A stretch of DNA of 64,000 bases, taken from positions 39,186-103,185 of the forward strand of contig CAYTGN010000011.1 of NCBI GenBank assembly GCA_964437415.1. Direction: 5' to 3'. The position numbers and the translations under genes were made by a program. This stretch comes from CADEDV01 sp964437415 (lineage in GTDB: Bacteria > Bacteroidota > Bacteroidia > Chitinophagales > Chitinophagaceae). A model generated the notes under the pieces. The model was not told where the DNA came from. It worked only from the letters and a program-made list of their open reading frames with translations, and did not search any database. Position 1 is the stretch's first letter; every line of letters begins with the position of its first letter. Of this stretch, positions 35,218 to 44,680 are shown piece by piece.

Positions 35218-36534
35218 ATGAGAAGAAAAGGGATCATATCTTTTTGTGCGATACTGAGTTTTATTTTTTGCATTGGTCAGAATTATACTTACCCGTTGCC
35301 GACCTATGAGCCTGCAGCGGCAAATGTTGCATACAGGGAGCAGTTCAGGGATTTGAAGTTTGGCCTGTTCATTCACTGGGGCATTTACAGTGTGCTTGGC
35401 GATGGTGAATGGGTGATGTATCAAAAGAAGATACCGCATGAAAATTACAAAAGGGTAGCTGATTTTTTCAATCCTGTTTCTTTTGATGCAAAACAATGGG
35501 TGCAGATGGCAAAAAGGGCCGGGATGAAATATATTACCATCACGTCACGGCACCATGATGGTTTTAGTATGTTCAAAACGGCATCATCATCTTATAATAT
35601 TGTTGATGCAACACCTTACAAAAAGGATCCTATTGATGAACTAGCCGCCGAAGCAGCAAAAGAAGGAATTGCACTACACTTTTATTATTCATTGCTGGAT
35701 TGGGGAAGACCTGATTACGGCTATGGTAAAAAGATCGTGGACGGGAAACCTGAGAACACGGATTGGGAAAGCTATATCACCTTTATGAAAAAACAGTTGA
35801 CAGAACTGATCACCCGATATCCTAATGTAAAATGCATTTGGTTTGACGGGCATTGGGAGCGGCGGGATGCCAACTGGCATTATGATGAGTTGTATTCACT
35901 CATCCATCAGCTGAACCCTGAAATACTCATCGGGAATAATCATCACATGCCGCCATTACCCGGAGAAGATCTGCAGATGTTTGAAAAGGACCTGCCCGGA
36001 GAAAATAAAACGGGCTATCGCAAAGACAATGCGATTGCCAATCTTCCGCTGGAGACCTGCGAAACGATCAACAATAGCTGGGGATTTAATATCAACGACA
36101 GGAATTATAAATCATCTAAGCAGATCATTCACCTGCTGGTGAATGCAGCAGGGCGAAATGCAAATTTATTACTGAATGTAGGCCCGATGCCTGACGGACG
36201 GATACAGCCTGAATTTACAGACACACTTGCCGTTGTCGGAAAATGGATGGAGAAAAACGGTGAAACGGTTTATGGTACAAGAGGTGCTGTTATCGCACCA
36301 CAGGATTGGGGTGTGGTGACAGCAAAGAATAAAACCCTTTTTGTACATGTGCTGAAGAAGATCAGCGCTGATTTCATTTTTCTTCCTTCTGTAAAGGGAA
36401 CAATAAAGTCTGCTAAATCTTTTTTAGGAAACAAAGCAATGAAATTTAAACAGCAGACAGAAGGTGTGTTTATTTATATCAACAGTATTGAACAGGATGA
36501 TTTGGATACAATCATCCAACTAGAGTTACAATAA
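35218..36534 (+). CDS. GH29 alpha-L-fucosidase, subfamily A-like
   Basis: A 438-residue secreted enzyme (signal GIISFCAILSFIFCIGQ). The barrel has FGLFIHWGIYSVLGDGEWVM, SRHHDGFSMF and CIWFDGHWERR with nucleophile D210. NAAGRNANLLLNVGPMPDG is the canonical GH29 C-terminal barrel segment. It is broader-specificity subfamily A in sequence, complementing the B-type enzyme at 31200. It is embedded within the fucose operon, 3 bases downstream of an SDR stop. Confidence 0.9.
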   Translation: MRRKGIISFCAILSFIFCIGQNYTYPLPTYEPAAANVAYREQFRDLKFGLFIHWGIYSVLGDGEWVMYQKKIPHENYKRVADFFNPVSFDAKQWVQMAKRAGMKYITITSRHHDGFSMFKTASSSYNIVDATPYKKDPIDELAAEAAKEGIALHFYYSLLDWGRPDYGYGKKIVDGKPENTDWESYITFMKKQLTELITRYPNVKCIWFDGHWERRDANWHYDELYSLIHQLNPEILIGNNHHMPPLPGEDLQMFEKDLPGENKTGYRKDNAIANLPLETCETINNSWGFNINDRNYKSSKQIIHLLVNAAGRNANLLLNVGPMPDGRIQPEFTDTLAVVGKWMEKNGETVYGTRGAVIAPQDWGVVTAKNKTLFVHVLKKISADFIFLPSVKGTIKSAKSFLGNKAMKFKQQTEGVFIYINSIEQDDLDTIIQLELQ

Positions 36535-36545
36535 ACCAGCAAACG

Positions 36546-37403
36546 ATGAAACTGATACGACACGGATCACCAGGCAATGAAAAAACAGGTGTAGTAGTAA
36601 ACGGAATGAATTATGATTGTTCGCCTTTTTGCAATGACTACAATGAGCAATTTTTTGCCTCAGGCGGATTGAAGGGGTTACAGCAATTTGTTGAAGAACA
36701 AAAAGACAAATTACCGCCTGTTCCTGAACAAGTCAGAATTGGATCACCCGTTGCAAGACCTTCCAAGATCATTTGCATAGGGCTCAATTATGCAGACCAC
36801 GCCAAAGAAACTGGCGCTATACCGCCATTGGAGCCAGTGATCTTTATGAAAGCGACCACTGCATTGTGTGGCCCATACGATGATGTTGTGATACCGAAAT
36901 ATTCCGTAAAAACCGATTGGGAAGTGGAGCTTGCAGTGGTAATTGGTAAAAAAGCTTCTTATGTGGGGGAAAAAAATGCAGAAGAATTTATTGCCGGGTA
37001 TTGCCTGCATAATGATTTGAGTGAACGGGAATTTCAGTTAGAGAAGGGCGGCACATGGGATAAAGGAAAAGGCTGTGATACGTTTGCGCCACTTGGCCCC
37101 TGGTTAGTCACTCCGGATGAGATCAGCGATCTGAACAATCTTCGCCTGTGGCTCACCGTGAATGGAAGAAAAATGCAGGACGGGAACACATCCAACCTCA
37201 TCTTTAAAATTCCGCACATTGTTTCTTATGTGAGCCATTTTATGACACTATTGCCCGGTGATATAATTTCTACCGGCACACCTGCAGGTGTGGGCCTGGG
37301 TATGAACCCGCAGGTTTACCTGCAGCCCGGCGATGTGATTGAACTTGGGATTGATGGATTGGGCACAGCCCGCCAAACTGTAAAAGCATATCATGAGGGT
37401 TGA
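36546..37403 (+). CDS. Fumarylacetoacetate hydrolase family, probable 2,4-diketo-3-deoxy-L-fuconate hydrolase
   Basis: A 285-residue FAH-fold protein: IICIGLNYADHAKETG, PVIFMKATTALCGPYDDV, the metal-ligand stretch DWEVELAVVIGK, and LLPGDIISTGTPAGVGLG. FAH-fold enzymes of fucose pathways cleave 2,4-diketo-3-deoxy-L-fuconate to pyruvate and L-lactate. Assignment relies on the operon. Overlaps the next gene by 11 bases, which suggests coupling. Confidence 0.85.
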   Translation: MKLIRHGSPGNEKTGVVVNGMNYDCSPFCNDYNEQFFASGGLKGLQQFVEEQKDKLPPVPEQVRIGSPVARPSKIICIGLNYADHAKETGAIPPLEPVIFMKATTALCGPYDDVVIPKYSVKTDWEVELAVVIGKKASYVGEKNAEEFIAGYCLHNDLSEREFQLEKGGTWDKGKGCDTFAPLGPWLVTPDEISDLNNLRLWLTVNGRKMQDGNTSNLIFKIPHIVSYVSHFMTLLPGDIISTGTPAGVGLGMNPQVYLQPGDVIELGIDGLGTARQTVKAYHEG

Positions 37404-38247
37404 CAGTCATCAGCATTTCTGGAAGTATGATCCTGTTGCTTATGACTGGATCAGTGATGACATGGAGGTGATCAAAAATGATTTTTCACCTGCACAGTTG
37501 AAGGGATTGCTGAAGAAGAACAATTTTCAATATTGCATGGCGGTTCAGTCAGAGCAATCGGAAGAACATAATTCTTATTTGCTTTCACTTGCTGAGAAGC
37601 ATGGATTTATTGCAGGAGTGGTTGGATGGGTTGACTTGCAGTCGGAAGATATCGCTGACAAATTAGAATACCTCAGGTTGTTTACTTTTCTAAAAGGGTT
37701 CAGACACATTTTGCAGGGAGAAAAACAGCGGGATATGATGCTGCAGCCTGCTTTCATTAACGGGCTGAAACAGGCAGGAAGCCGGGGCTTCACCTATGAT
37801 ATATTGGTGTTTCCGGACCAGTTGCCATATGTCATTGAAATGGTAAGACTTTGCCCGGATCAAAAATTTGTGCTGGATCATCTTGGGAAACCTTATATAA
37901 AAAAGGGTGAAATTGAGGGATGGAGAAATGATATTCAGTCACTGGCTGCTTTTCAAAATGTTTATTGCAAAATATCCGGTATGGTGACGGAGGCCGACTG
38001 GAAAAAATGGAGACCTGCTGATCTTGTTCCGTATATTGATGTTGTTGTGCAAAATTTCGGAACAGACCGCATCTTGTTTGGGTCTGATTGGCCGGTTTGC
38101 CTGCTGGCAGCAGAATACGATGAGGTGGCCGCTATTATGGAAGGCTATTTTTCTTTTTTTTCCGAGGCAGAACAGCAAAACTTTTTTGGCGGGAATGCCG
38201 CCCGGTTTTATAACCTGAAAATAGAAAACAATGAACCTGTTACTTGA
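37393..38247 (+). CDS. Amidohydrolase family, probable L-fucono-1,5-lactonase
   Basis: A 284-residue TIM-barrel hydrolase of the amidohydrolase_2 family. The HxH motif is in VDSHQHFWKYDP (residues 3-14), DHLGKPYIKKGE supplies the second His, and ILFGSDWPVCLL the terminal metal Asp. Members in fucose/rhamnose/galactose oxidation operons hydrolyse aldonolactones; here probably L-fuconolactone. Overlaps the preceding FAH gene by 11 bases and the following SDR by 17 bases. Confidence 0.86.
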   Translation: MRVDSHQHFWKYDPVAYDWISDDMEVIKNDFSPAQLKGLLKKNNFQYCMAVQSEQSEEHNSYLLSLAEKHGFIAGVVGWVDLQSEDIADKLEYLRLFTFLKGFRHILQGEKQRDMMLQPAFINGLKQAGSRGFTYDILVFPDQLPYVIEMVRLCPDQKFVLDHLGKPYIKKGEIEGWRNDIQSLAAFQNVYCKISGMVTEADWKKWRPADLVPYIDVVVQNFGTDRILFGSDWPVCLLAAEYDEVAAIMEGYFSFFSEAEQQNFFGGNAARFYNLKIENNEPVT

Positions 38248-39013
38248 CGAAAAAGTCATAATTGTTACCGGTGGCGCCAAGGGCATTGGTGCAGGCATAG
38301 TCAGGATGCTGGCACAGGAAAAGGCCCTGCCGGTTATCATTGGCAGAAATGAGGATGACAACAGCAAACTGGTGGAAGAATTGCAAAGGAAAAATTTGAC
38401 TGCAGCTTATGTAACTGCCGAACTTTCTGAGCCCCTGCAATGCAGGATTGCTGTGGAGCAGGTGAAGACAAGATTTGGAAGGATTGATGGGTTGGTAAAC
38501 AACGCCGGTGTGAATGATGGTGTGGGACTGGAGAACGGCAGCTATGAAAACTTCATGGCTTCTTTGCACAGGAATCTTGTTCATTATTACCTGGTAGCAC
38601 ACTATGCCTTGTCTGAACTGATCAGATCAAAAGGCCCTATTGTTAATATCGGATCCAAAACGGCTGAGACAGGGCAGGGTGGCACATCGGCCTATGCAGC
38701 TGCCAACGGCGGACGCAATGCACTGACAAGAGAGTGGGCTGTTGAGTTGTTGCAATACGGCATCCGTGTGAATGCAGTGATCGTGGCGGAATGTTTTACT
38801 CCTTTATATGAAAAGTGGATACAAACGTTTCCCGATCCGAAACAGAAGCTAAAGAATATCACTGAAAAAATCCCGTTCGGTAAAAGAATGACTACAGCAG
38901 AAGAAATAGCTGCGATGGTTGCCTTTCTGCTGTCAGATCGTTCATCACACACCACCGGTCAGTTGATCCATGTAGATGGAGGGTATGTTCATCTTGACAG
39001 GGCGATCAGTTGA
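38231..39013 (+). CDS. SDR family oxidoreductase, probable L-fucose dehydrogenase, lysine replaced by asparagine
   Basis: A 260-residue short-chain dehydrogenase: VTGGAKGIGAG (13-22), NNAGVND (90-96), S142 in NIGSKTAE and Y155 in SAYAAANGG. The usual YxxxK lysine is N159, so the catalytic tetrad is incomplete by the standard rule. The C-terminus keeps TGQLIHVDGGY. In the pathway this could be the first enzyme, oxidising L-fucose to L-fuconolactone. It overlaps the lactonase by 17 bases and ends the operon; the next gene, a sigma factor, starts 158 bases later. Confidence 0.8.
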   Translation: MNLLLDEKVIIVTGGAKGIGAGIVRMLAQEKALPVIIGRNEDDNSKLVEELQRKNLTAAYVTAELSEPLQCRIAVEQVKTRFGRIDGLVNNAGVNDGVGLENGSYENFMASLHRNLVHYYLVAHYALSELIRSKGPIVNIGSKTAETGQGGTSAYAAANGGRNALTREWAVELLQYGIRVNAVIVAECFTPLYEKWIQTFPDPKQKLKNITEKIPFGKRMTTAEEIAAMVAFLLSDRSSHTTGQLIHVDGGYVHLDRAIS

Positions 39014-39171
39014 CAAAATGACTAAGCCATTTATATGTATATGATGATTCAATAAGCTTTTATTCTGTGACTTACAGGAAGTAACATATAGTACTTAGCA
39101 AATTCGGCCCTTAAAATTCAGTAGCCCTTAATTTTATATTTCATTAAACCTGTCGTATGAGTTGATGATGA

Positions 39172-39777
39172 TTGCTAAATAAAACTGCTTTGGATAACGA
39201 TTGCTTATACAACGAGGAGGATATCCTGTACCAAATAGCTAACGGCGACGAACAGGCTTTTTCTGTGCTTGTAAAAAAATATTCATCGGTGCTCTATGCT
39301 CATGCACTGATGTATCTCAAAAATGCAACAGTTGCCGAAGAACTGGTACAGGATGTTTTTCTGAGTTTATGGCAGCACAGGCATGATTTGCCGGGGCTAC
39401 ACAATTTTCGTGGATATATATTTGTCATGGTCAGGAACAGGGTCATTTCTGAATTCAGGAGGAAAATACTTCTGCCTATAGACTTGGGCGATGATGATAT
39501 TGAGCTGGCAGATGCAAACCCGGCCGGTTCGCTGGAAACAAAGGAACTTTCTGAAATATTACAGCATGCCATAACCATGCTGCCGCCTCGGCGTCAGCAG
39601 GTTTTTAAAATGAGCAGGCTTGAAGGGAAAAGTTATGAACAGATCGCTGCCGAATTAGAAATATCCAAAAGCAGTGTAAACCAGCATATTGTAGAAGCTC
39701 TCTTATTCCTTCGCACTTATCTCCGCAATCAGCTGCCCCTTTTGCTACTTCTTTCAATACCCGGTTTCGGGGAATAA
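39172..39777 (+). CDS. ECF RNA polymerase sigma factor, PUL module 2
   Basis: A 201-residue sigma-70 family protein: region 2 IANGDEQAFSVLVKKYSSVLYAHAL and NATVAEELVQDVFLSLWQ; region 4 TMLPPRRQQVFKMSRLEGKSYEQIAAELEIS with SKSSVNQHI. A TTG at 39172 or at 39190 is the likely start; there is no ATG before region 2. It is the paralogue of the factor at 19596 with moderate divergence, and precedes a paralogous FecR gene. Confidence 0.91.
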   Translation: MLNKTALDNDCLYNEEDILYQIANGDEQAFSVLVKKYSSVLYAHALMYLKNATVAEELVQDVFLSLWQHRHDLPGLHNFRGYIFVMVRNRVISEFRRKILLPIDLGDDDIELADANPAGSLETKELSEILQHAITMLPPRRQQVFKMSRLEGKSYEQIAAELEISKSSVNQHIVEALLFLRTYLRNQLPLLLLLSIPGFGE

Positions 39778-39863
39778 TTTTTTTCAAACGGACCTGATGG
39801 CCGCTGCCGGATTTGCGTCTATATCTATAGCCGGTGTTTTCGCCGTATTAATTCAAAGAATTT

Positions 39864-41078
39864 ATGAGTTGGGACAAGTTGGAGGATCTGATCAATAAGT
39901 ACATATCAGACCGTTATAGCCCGGAGGAAAGAGAGTTGTTGCAGGAGATATTGAAATCACCGGAAGGCGTTCAGCAATTAAACAATTTGATGGATGAACA
40001 GTTGGCAGGAAGTAGTGTTGCTGAGGGTGATTACCCGGAAGCTGTTTCAAGGATCGTGAGTGTGATCAGTGAACAAATTGCCGGAGAAAAAAAGCTGGTA
40101 TATATCAACCGGCGCAGGGTGCTTCGCCGCTGGTCTGTTGCCGCCTCTTTGCTGATCCTTGTTTCAGTTACTGTATTATTTCTGACAAACAACCATTCAG
40201 GGAAGGCTCCGGCCGGTCATATTGCAAACAGCCCCGCTGAAGATATTGAGCCCGGAAAGGAAGGCGCTGTTTTGACACTGGTTGATGGCAGCACTATTGT
40301 GCTGGATAGTCTTGGTAACGGATTAGTGACAACTCAAAACGGAACAAAAGTAGTATTGAAAAATGGCCAGCTACTTTATGATGCGGAAAACGGACCAGTA
40401 AGTGCCGTGGGGTATAATACAATGGCCACTCCCAGGGGCAGGCAATTTCAGCTGATATTGCCTGACGGTTCGAAAGTTTGGTTGAATGCGGCATCTTCTA
40501 TCCGCTATCCCACTGTATTTGCAAACAGCGAAAGAAAAGTGGAGATAACAGGTGAAGTTTATTTCGAAGTGGCAAAAAATGATCAAATGCCTTTTCGTGT
40601 AGTTTCCGACGGAGGAACAGAGATCGAAGTTTTAGGCACTCATTTTAATGTGAATTCTTATAGCAACGAGGCTTCTGTTAACACCACACTGCTTGAAGGG
40701 TCGGTCAGGCTTATAAGCCAGGGACAAAATGTTGTTTTAAAACCGGGGCAACAGGCGTTGACGATTGATAAAAAAGGGGTAAGAACCGGCAGCGCTCAAA
40801 CCACAGGGATCAGGGTGCTTAGTAATGTCAACGTTCAGAAAGTGATGGCTTGGAAAAACGGGTTGTTCTATTTCCAGGATGCGAAACTGGAAGAAGTGAT
40901 GCGGCAGTTAGAACGTTGGTATGACATCGAAGTAGTGTATGAAAAAGGGGTGCCGCAAATAGAATTTTTTGGAAGAATGGGCAGAGATCTTACCCTTACA
41001 AATGTGCTAAGGGGGTTGGAAATGTCTGAGGTGAATTTCAGGATTGAAGAAGGAAGAAAGTTAGTGGTGTTGCCCTGA
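39864..41078 (+). CDS. FecR-family anti-sigma factor, PUL module 2
   Basis: A 404-residue paralogue of the FecR at 20271. N-terminal cytoplasmic ~85 residues, a membrane helix (WSVAASLLILVSVTVLFLTN) and a periplasmic FecR domain with TPRGRQFQLILPDGSKVWLNAASSIRYP. Then ITGEVYFEVAKN, TEIEVLGTHFNVNSY and the DUF4974 part FYFQDAKLEEVMRQLERWYDIEVVYEKG. Ends RIEEGRKLVVLP. The periplasmic halves of the two FecR proteins are more alike than their cytoplasmic halves, consistent with separate sigma partners. Confidence 0.93.
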   Translation: MSWDKLEDLINKYISDRYSPEERELLQEILKSPEGVQQLNNLMDEQLAGSSVAEGDYPEAVSRIVSVISEQIAGEKKLVYINRRRVLRRWSVAASLLILVSVTVLFLTNNHSGKAPAGHIANSPAEDIEPGKEGAVLTLVDGSTIVLDSLGNGLVTTQNGTKVVLKNGQLLYDAENGPVSAVGYNTMATPRGRQFQLILPDGSKVWLNAASSIRYPTVFANSERKVEITGEVYFEVAKNDQMPFRVVSDGGTEIEVLGTHFNVNSYSNEASVNTTLLEGSVRLISQGQNVVLKPGQQALTIDKKGVRTGSAQTTGIRVLSNVNVQKVMAWKNGLFYFQDAKLEEVMRQLERWYDIEVVYEKGVPQIEFFGRMGRDLTLTNVLRGLEMSEVNFRIEEGRKLVVLP

Positions 41079-41114
41079 CGAAAACAAAAAAGGATTGATT
41101 GAAATAAAAATAAA

Positions 41115-41138
41115 CCGCCCGAACGGCAATTCGGGCGG
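41115..41138 (+). promoter_or_regulatory. Conserved hairpin between fecR and susC, module 2
   Basis: A perfect 9-bp stem CCGCCCGAA / TTCGGGCGG with loop CGGCAA, located about 80 bases upstream of susC, matching the hairpin at 21583-21609. Both are followed by the conserved ACCAAACCAGT block. Confidence 0.55.
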
Positions 41139-41217
41139 TGCCTCAAAAAATGAGGGGTGGCAAAATAAAATTTCAGATCAGCGAAACTTTAATTTTTAAC
41201 CAAACCAGTACAAAGCT

Positions 41218-44200
41218 ATGCTAAAAACTGCTTATTGTAGCCGGGCTGCATCAAGCGATCTGTCTGGATTCACCGCTGCCGGTACTATGCAGCTCCCGCC
41301 CAAAAAACAGCAGTATTACAGGTCTTTCACTAAAATACTGTTAGTCATGAAACTTACCTGCATCTTTATCATCGCCGGTTTTTTAACCGGTCATGCAAAG
41401 GGACTTTCGCAAACAGTTAGTTTCGCCGGAAAAAATGTCCCGATTGTAAGGGCATTCAATGCTATCGAATCTCAAACTGATTTCAGTGTTTTTGCTAACA
41501 AGAGTCTCCTGAACAGTGCAAAATCCATTTCCATTTCAGCAAAAGACATGCCGCTCAGGGACTTTCTGGATGTGTTGTTCCGGGATCAGCCACTTGATTA
41601 TGAGATAAAGAATAAAACGATTTTCATTAAACGGAAAATAAATGTTCACACACCGGTTCTTTCGCCAACACCGCCGCCTGTAAAAATGGAAGCACCACCG
41701 CTTGAGGTGACCGGAGTTGTGCTGGATGCTGAAGGCGCCGGGCCATTGCAGGGAGCAACCGTAACAGTGCAAGGAACAAGAAACACGGTGATGACCGCTG
41801 CAGACGGCAGGTTTAGCATCAATGCAGAGCCTGACCAGGTGCTGGTAGTTTCTTTTATTGGTTATTTATCAACCGAAGTAAGAATAGCCGGAAGAACAAA
41901 TATCAGCATCAGCCTCCAACGGCTTGACGGCGAAATGGAACAAGTGGTAATGACAGCCTTGGGTATATCCAGGAAAACAAAAGCACTTACCTACAATGTG
42001 CAGGAAATAAAAGCTGAGGAACTAAACCGGGTTAAGGATGCAAATTTTGTAAACAGCCTCACCGGCAGAGTGGCCGGGGCTACCATCAACAGCAGTGCAT
42101 CTGGCATAGGTGGTTCGGCAAGAGTGGTGTTAAGAGGTGCAAAATCTTTGTTTGGTAATAACAATGCTTTATATGTGGTGGATGGCATTCCATTACCCAA
42201 TTTATCATCTGTGCAACCTAATGATGTATTCCAGGGTGCCGGTCAAACAGGTGACGGAATTTCCAACATCAACCCGGAAGATATCGAATCTGTTTCCGTG
42301 CTGACAGGTCCGGCAGCGGCAGCTTTGTACGGCAGTCAGGCTGCCAATGGGGTAATCCTGGTTACCACCAAAAAGGGAACTGCAGGAAAGCTGAATGTGA
42401 GTTATTCAAATAACACCAATTTTTTTAGCCCGCTGATATTGCCTGAGTTTCAAAACAGGTATGGTTCTGAACCGGGCTCTTATTTTAGCTGGGGGGCCAA
42501 ACTTGATGTTCCAAGCACTTATCAACCACGGGATTTTTTTCAAACCGGAACAAATGTGACGCATAATATTTCTCTTTCCACCGGCACGGAAAAAAATCAA
42601 ACTTATTTTTCTGCAGGAGCCGTTGATGCAAAAGGGATCATACCTAATAATAAGCTGACGAGATATAATTTTTCTCTTCGCAACACATCCAGTTTTCTTG
42701 ACGACAAGCTCAGCCTTGATCTGAGTGCCATGTATATTGATGCACAGGAGCAAAACATGCTTTCACAGGGTCAGTATTTTAACCCGTTGATACCTGTTTA
42801 CCTGTTCCCGGTTTCTGATGACATCGAACGTTATAAAGTTTTTGAACGGTATAACCCGGCAAGAAACTTCAACACACAGTTTTGGCCTTTTGGCGACCAG
42901 GGTTTCCAGATGCAAAATCCGCATTGGATCATTAACCGTGATTTTTTCACCAACGACAAAAGAAGGTATGTGCTGAGCACAGCTGCAAAGTATAATGTCA
43001 ATGATTGGCTGAACATTACCGGCAGGGTTAAACTGGATGATAATACTACCGTCAGCGAAAGAAAGTTTTATGCATCCACTTCCGGGTTGTTTGCTTCTCC
43101 TGCGGGAGCTTATTATAAGAATATCGCTTCAACAAGACAGTTATATGCAGATGTGCTGGCTTCGGCAACAAAATCACTTTCCAAAGAGTTTGTACTGAAT
43201 GTAAATGCTGGTGCAAGTATTCTTGATACAAAGTTTGATATGGATGGATATGGCGGCAACCTGCTCACCGTACCCAACCTTTTCAACTTCAGTAATGTGA
43301 ACCAAACCCAGGCTACGGCAACACAAAACCGTTTCCGGGAGCAGATACAATCGGTATTCGCCAGTGGTCAGTTAAGCTATCGCAACAGGATATTCCTGGA
43401 TGTAACGGGACGGAATGACTGGGCGTCGGCTTTGGTAAATACTACTGCCAGATCTATCTTTTACCCGTCCGTGGGCTTGTCCGGTGTGCTTACAGATATT
43501 TTTCCGATCAGGAAATCATTACCGTTCCTTTCATTTGCCAAGCTTAGAGGTTCCTACAGTGAAGTGGGCAATGCGCCGGAAAGATTTGTTTCCATTGCCA
43601 CTTACCCGATCATCGGGGGATTTCCCGCAACCACTTCATACATGCCCGCTGTTGGGTTACGTCCGGAAAGAACCAAAGCATTTGAAGTGGGTTTGAATCT
43701 CCGCTTTCTCCGTAATAAGATCAATTTTGATGTAACGGCATACAGGTCCAATACTTTCAACCAATTGTTTAATCCCTCACTGGCGCCAAGCACAGGCTTC
43801 AGCAGTTTTTATGTAAATGCAGGGGAGGTGATGAACAAGGGTATCGAAGCAACACTTGGTGTAAACCTGGGCAAAGGAGATTTCACATGGTCCTCCAATG
43901 TTACACTCGGGCTTAACCGAAACAAAATACTCCGTCTGCTCACAGACTATACCGATCATTCTACTGGTGAAACAGTAAGTGTTGACAGTCTCAGTGTGGG
44001 CGGAACCGGTAGTTATATGATGGCGCTGGTGAAGGGAGGATCAGTCGGTGATATTTATGTTTCTTCTCTGGCTGTTGACGGGCATGGCTATATAGTTGTA
44101 GGCCTTGTTTCACAAACGGTCATTGCAGAGCCAAACAAATACATTAAGGCTGGAAATGCCAACCCGAGATATAACCTCGGATTCAGAAATAATTTTACAT

Positions 44201-44658
44201 ATAAAAATTTCAACCTTGATCTTTTGGTTAATGCCCGGATCGGGGGTGTGGGGGTTTCTGTTACACAGGCCATCATGGATCGTTTTGGAGTATCTGAAAA
44301 TTCGGCAAAGGCGAGGGATGAAGGCGGCGTCCTGGTTAACGACGAAAGGATTCCGGCCGAGCCTTACTATAGCGTAGTAGGCGGAGGTGTAGCTGGTGTG
44401 GGTTCTATGTATGTATATAGTATGAGCAATGTGCGGCTGGCGGAAGCTTCATTGAGTTATACTTTTCCCGAGAGCTTTTTAAAAGGGAAGCTGAAAGGCG
44501 TTACCGTTTCAGCGATAGGACGGAATCTTTTTCTGCTGACCAAAGCCCCGTTCGATCCTGAAGCGACTTCCAACACAGGAACCTACTACCAGGGTATTGA
44601 TTATTTCATGCAACCGAGTCTGCGCAGCGTTGGCTTCAGTGCCCGGGTTCAATTCTAA
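41218..44658 (+). CDS. SusC/RagA TonB-linked transporter with STN domain, module 2
   Basis: A 1,146-residue paralogue of the SusC at 21681. Leader MLKTAYCSRAASSDLSGF, signal peptide LTCIFIIAGFLTGHAKG, STN domain (VSFAGKNVPIVRAFNAIESQ to NKTIFIKRK), carboxypeptidase-regulatory domain (VTGVVLDAEGAGPLQGATVT). Plug signatures are ALYVVDGIPLPN and AAALYGSQAANGVILVTTKK, and the barrel ends SARVQF. Its STN domain allows trans-envelope signalling to the FecR encoded upstream. Confidence 0.96.
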   Translation: MLKTAYCSRAASSDLSGFTAAGTMQLPPKKQQYYRSFTKILLVMKLTCIFIIAGFLTGHAKGLSQTVSFAGKNVPIVRAFNAIESQTDFSVFANKSLLNSAKSISISAKDMPLRDFLDVLFRDQPLDYEIKNKTIFIKRKINVHTPVLSPTPPPVKMEAPPLEVTGVVLDAEGAGPLQGATVTVQGTRNTVMTAADGRFSINAEPDQVLVVSFIGYLSTEVRIAGRTNISISLQRLDGEMEQVVMTALGISRKTKALTYNVQEIKAEELNRVKDANFVNSLTGRVAGATINSSASGIGGSARVVLRGAKSLFGNNNALYVVDGIPLPNLSSVQPNDVFQGAGQTGDGISNINPEDIESVSVLTGPAAAALYGSQAANGVILVTTKKGTAGKLNVSYSNNTNFFSPLILPEFQNRYGSEPGSYFSWGAKLDVPSTYQPRDFFQTGTNVTHNISLSTGTEKNQTYFSAGAVDAKGIIPNNKLTRYNFSLRNTSSFLDDKLSLDLSAMYIDAQEQNMLSQGQYFNPLIPVYLFPVSDDIERYKVFERYNPARNFNTQFWPFGDQGFQMQNPHWIINRDFFTNDKRRYVLSTAAKYNVNDWLNITGRVKLDDNTTVSERKFYASTSGLFASPAGAYYKNIASTRQLYADVLASATKSLSKEFVLNVNAGASILDTKFDMDGYGGNLLTVPNLFNFSNVNQTQATATQNRFREQIQSVFASGQLSYRNRIFLDVTGRNDWASALVNTTARSIFYPSVGLSGVLTDIFPIRKSLPFLSFAKLRGSYSEVGNAPERFVSIATYPIIGGFPATTSYMPAVGLRPERTKAFEVGLNLRFLRNKINFDVTAYRSNTFNQLFNPSLAPSTGFSSFYVNAGEVMNKGIEATLGVNLGKGDFTWSSNVTLGLNRNKILRLLTDYTDHSTGETVSVDSLSVGGTGSYMMALVKGGSVGDIYVSSLAVDGHGYIVVGLVSQTVIAEPNKYIKAGNANPRYNLGFRNNFTYKNFNLDLLVNARIGGVGVSVTQAIMDRFGVSENSAKARDEGGVLVNDERIPAEPYYSVVGGGVAGVGSMYVYSMSNVRLAEASLSYTFPESFLKGKLKGVTVSAIGRNLFLLTKAPFDPEATSNTGTYYQGIDYFMQPSLRSVGFSARVQF

Positions 44659-44680
44659 TAATCTTAAAAGCATTAAGACT

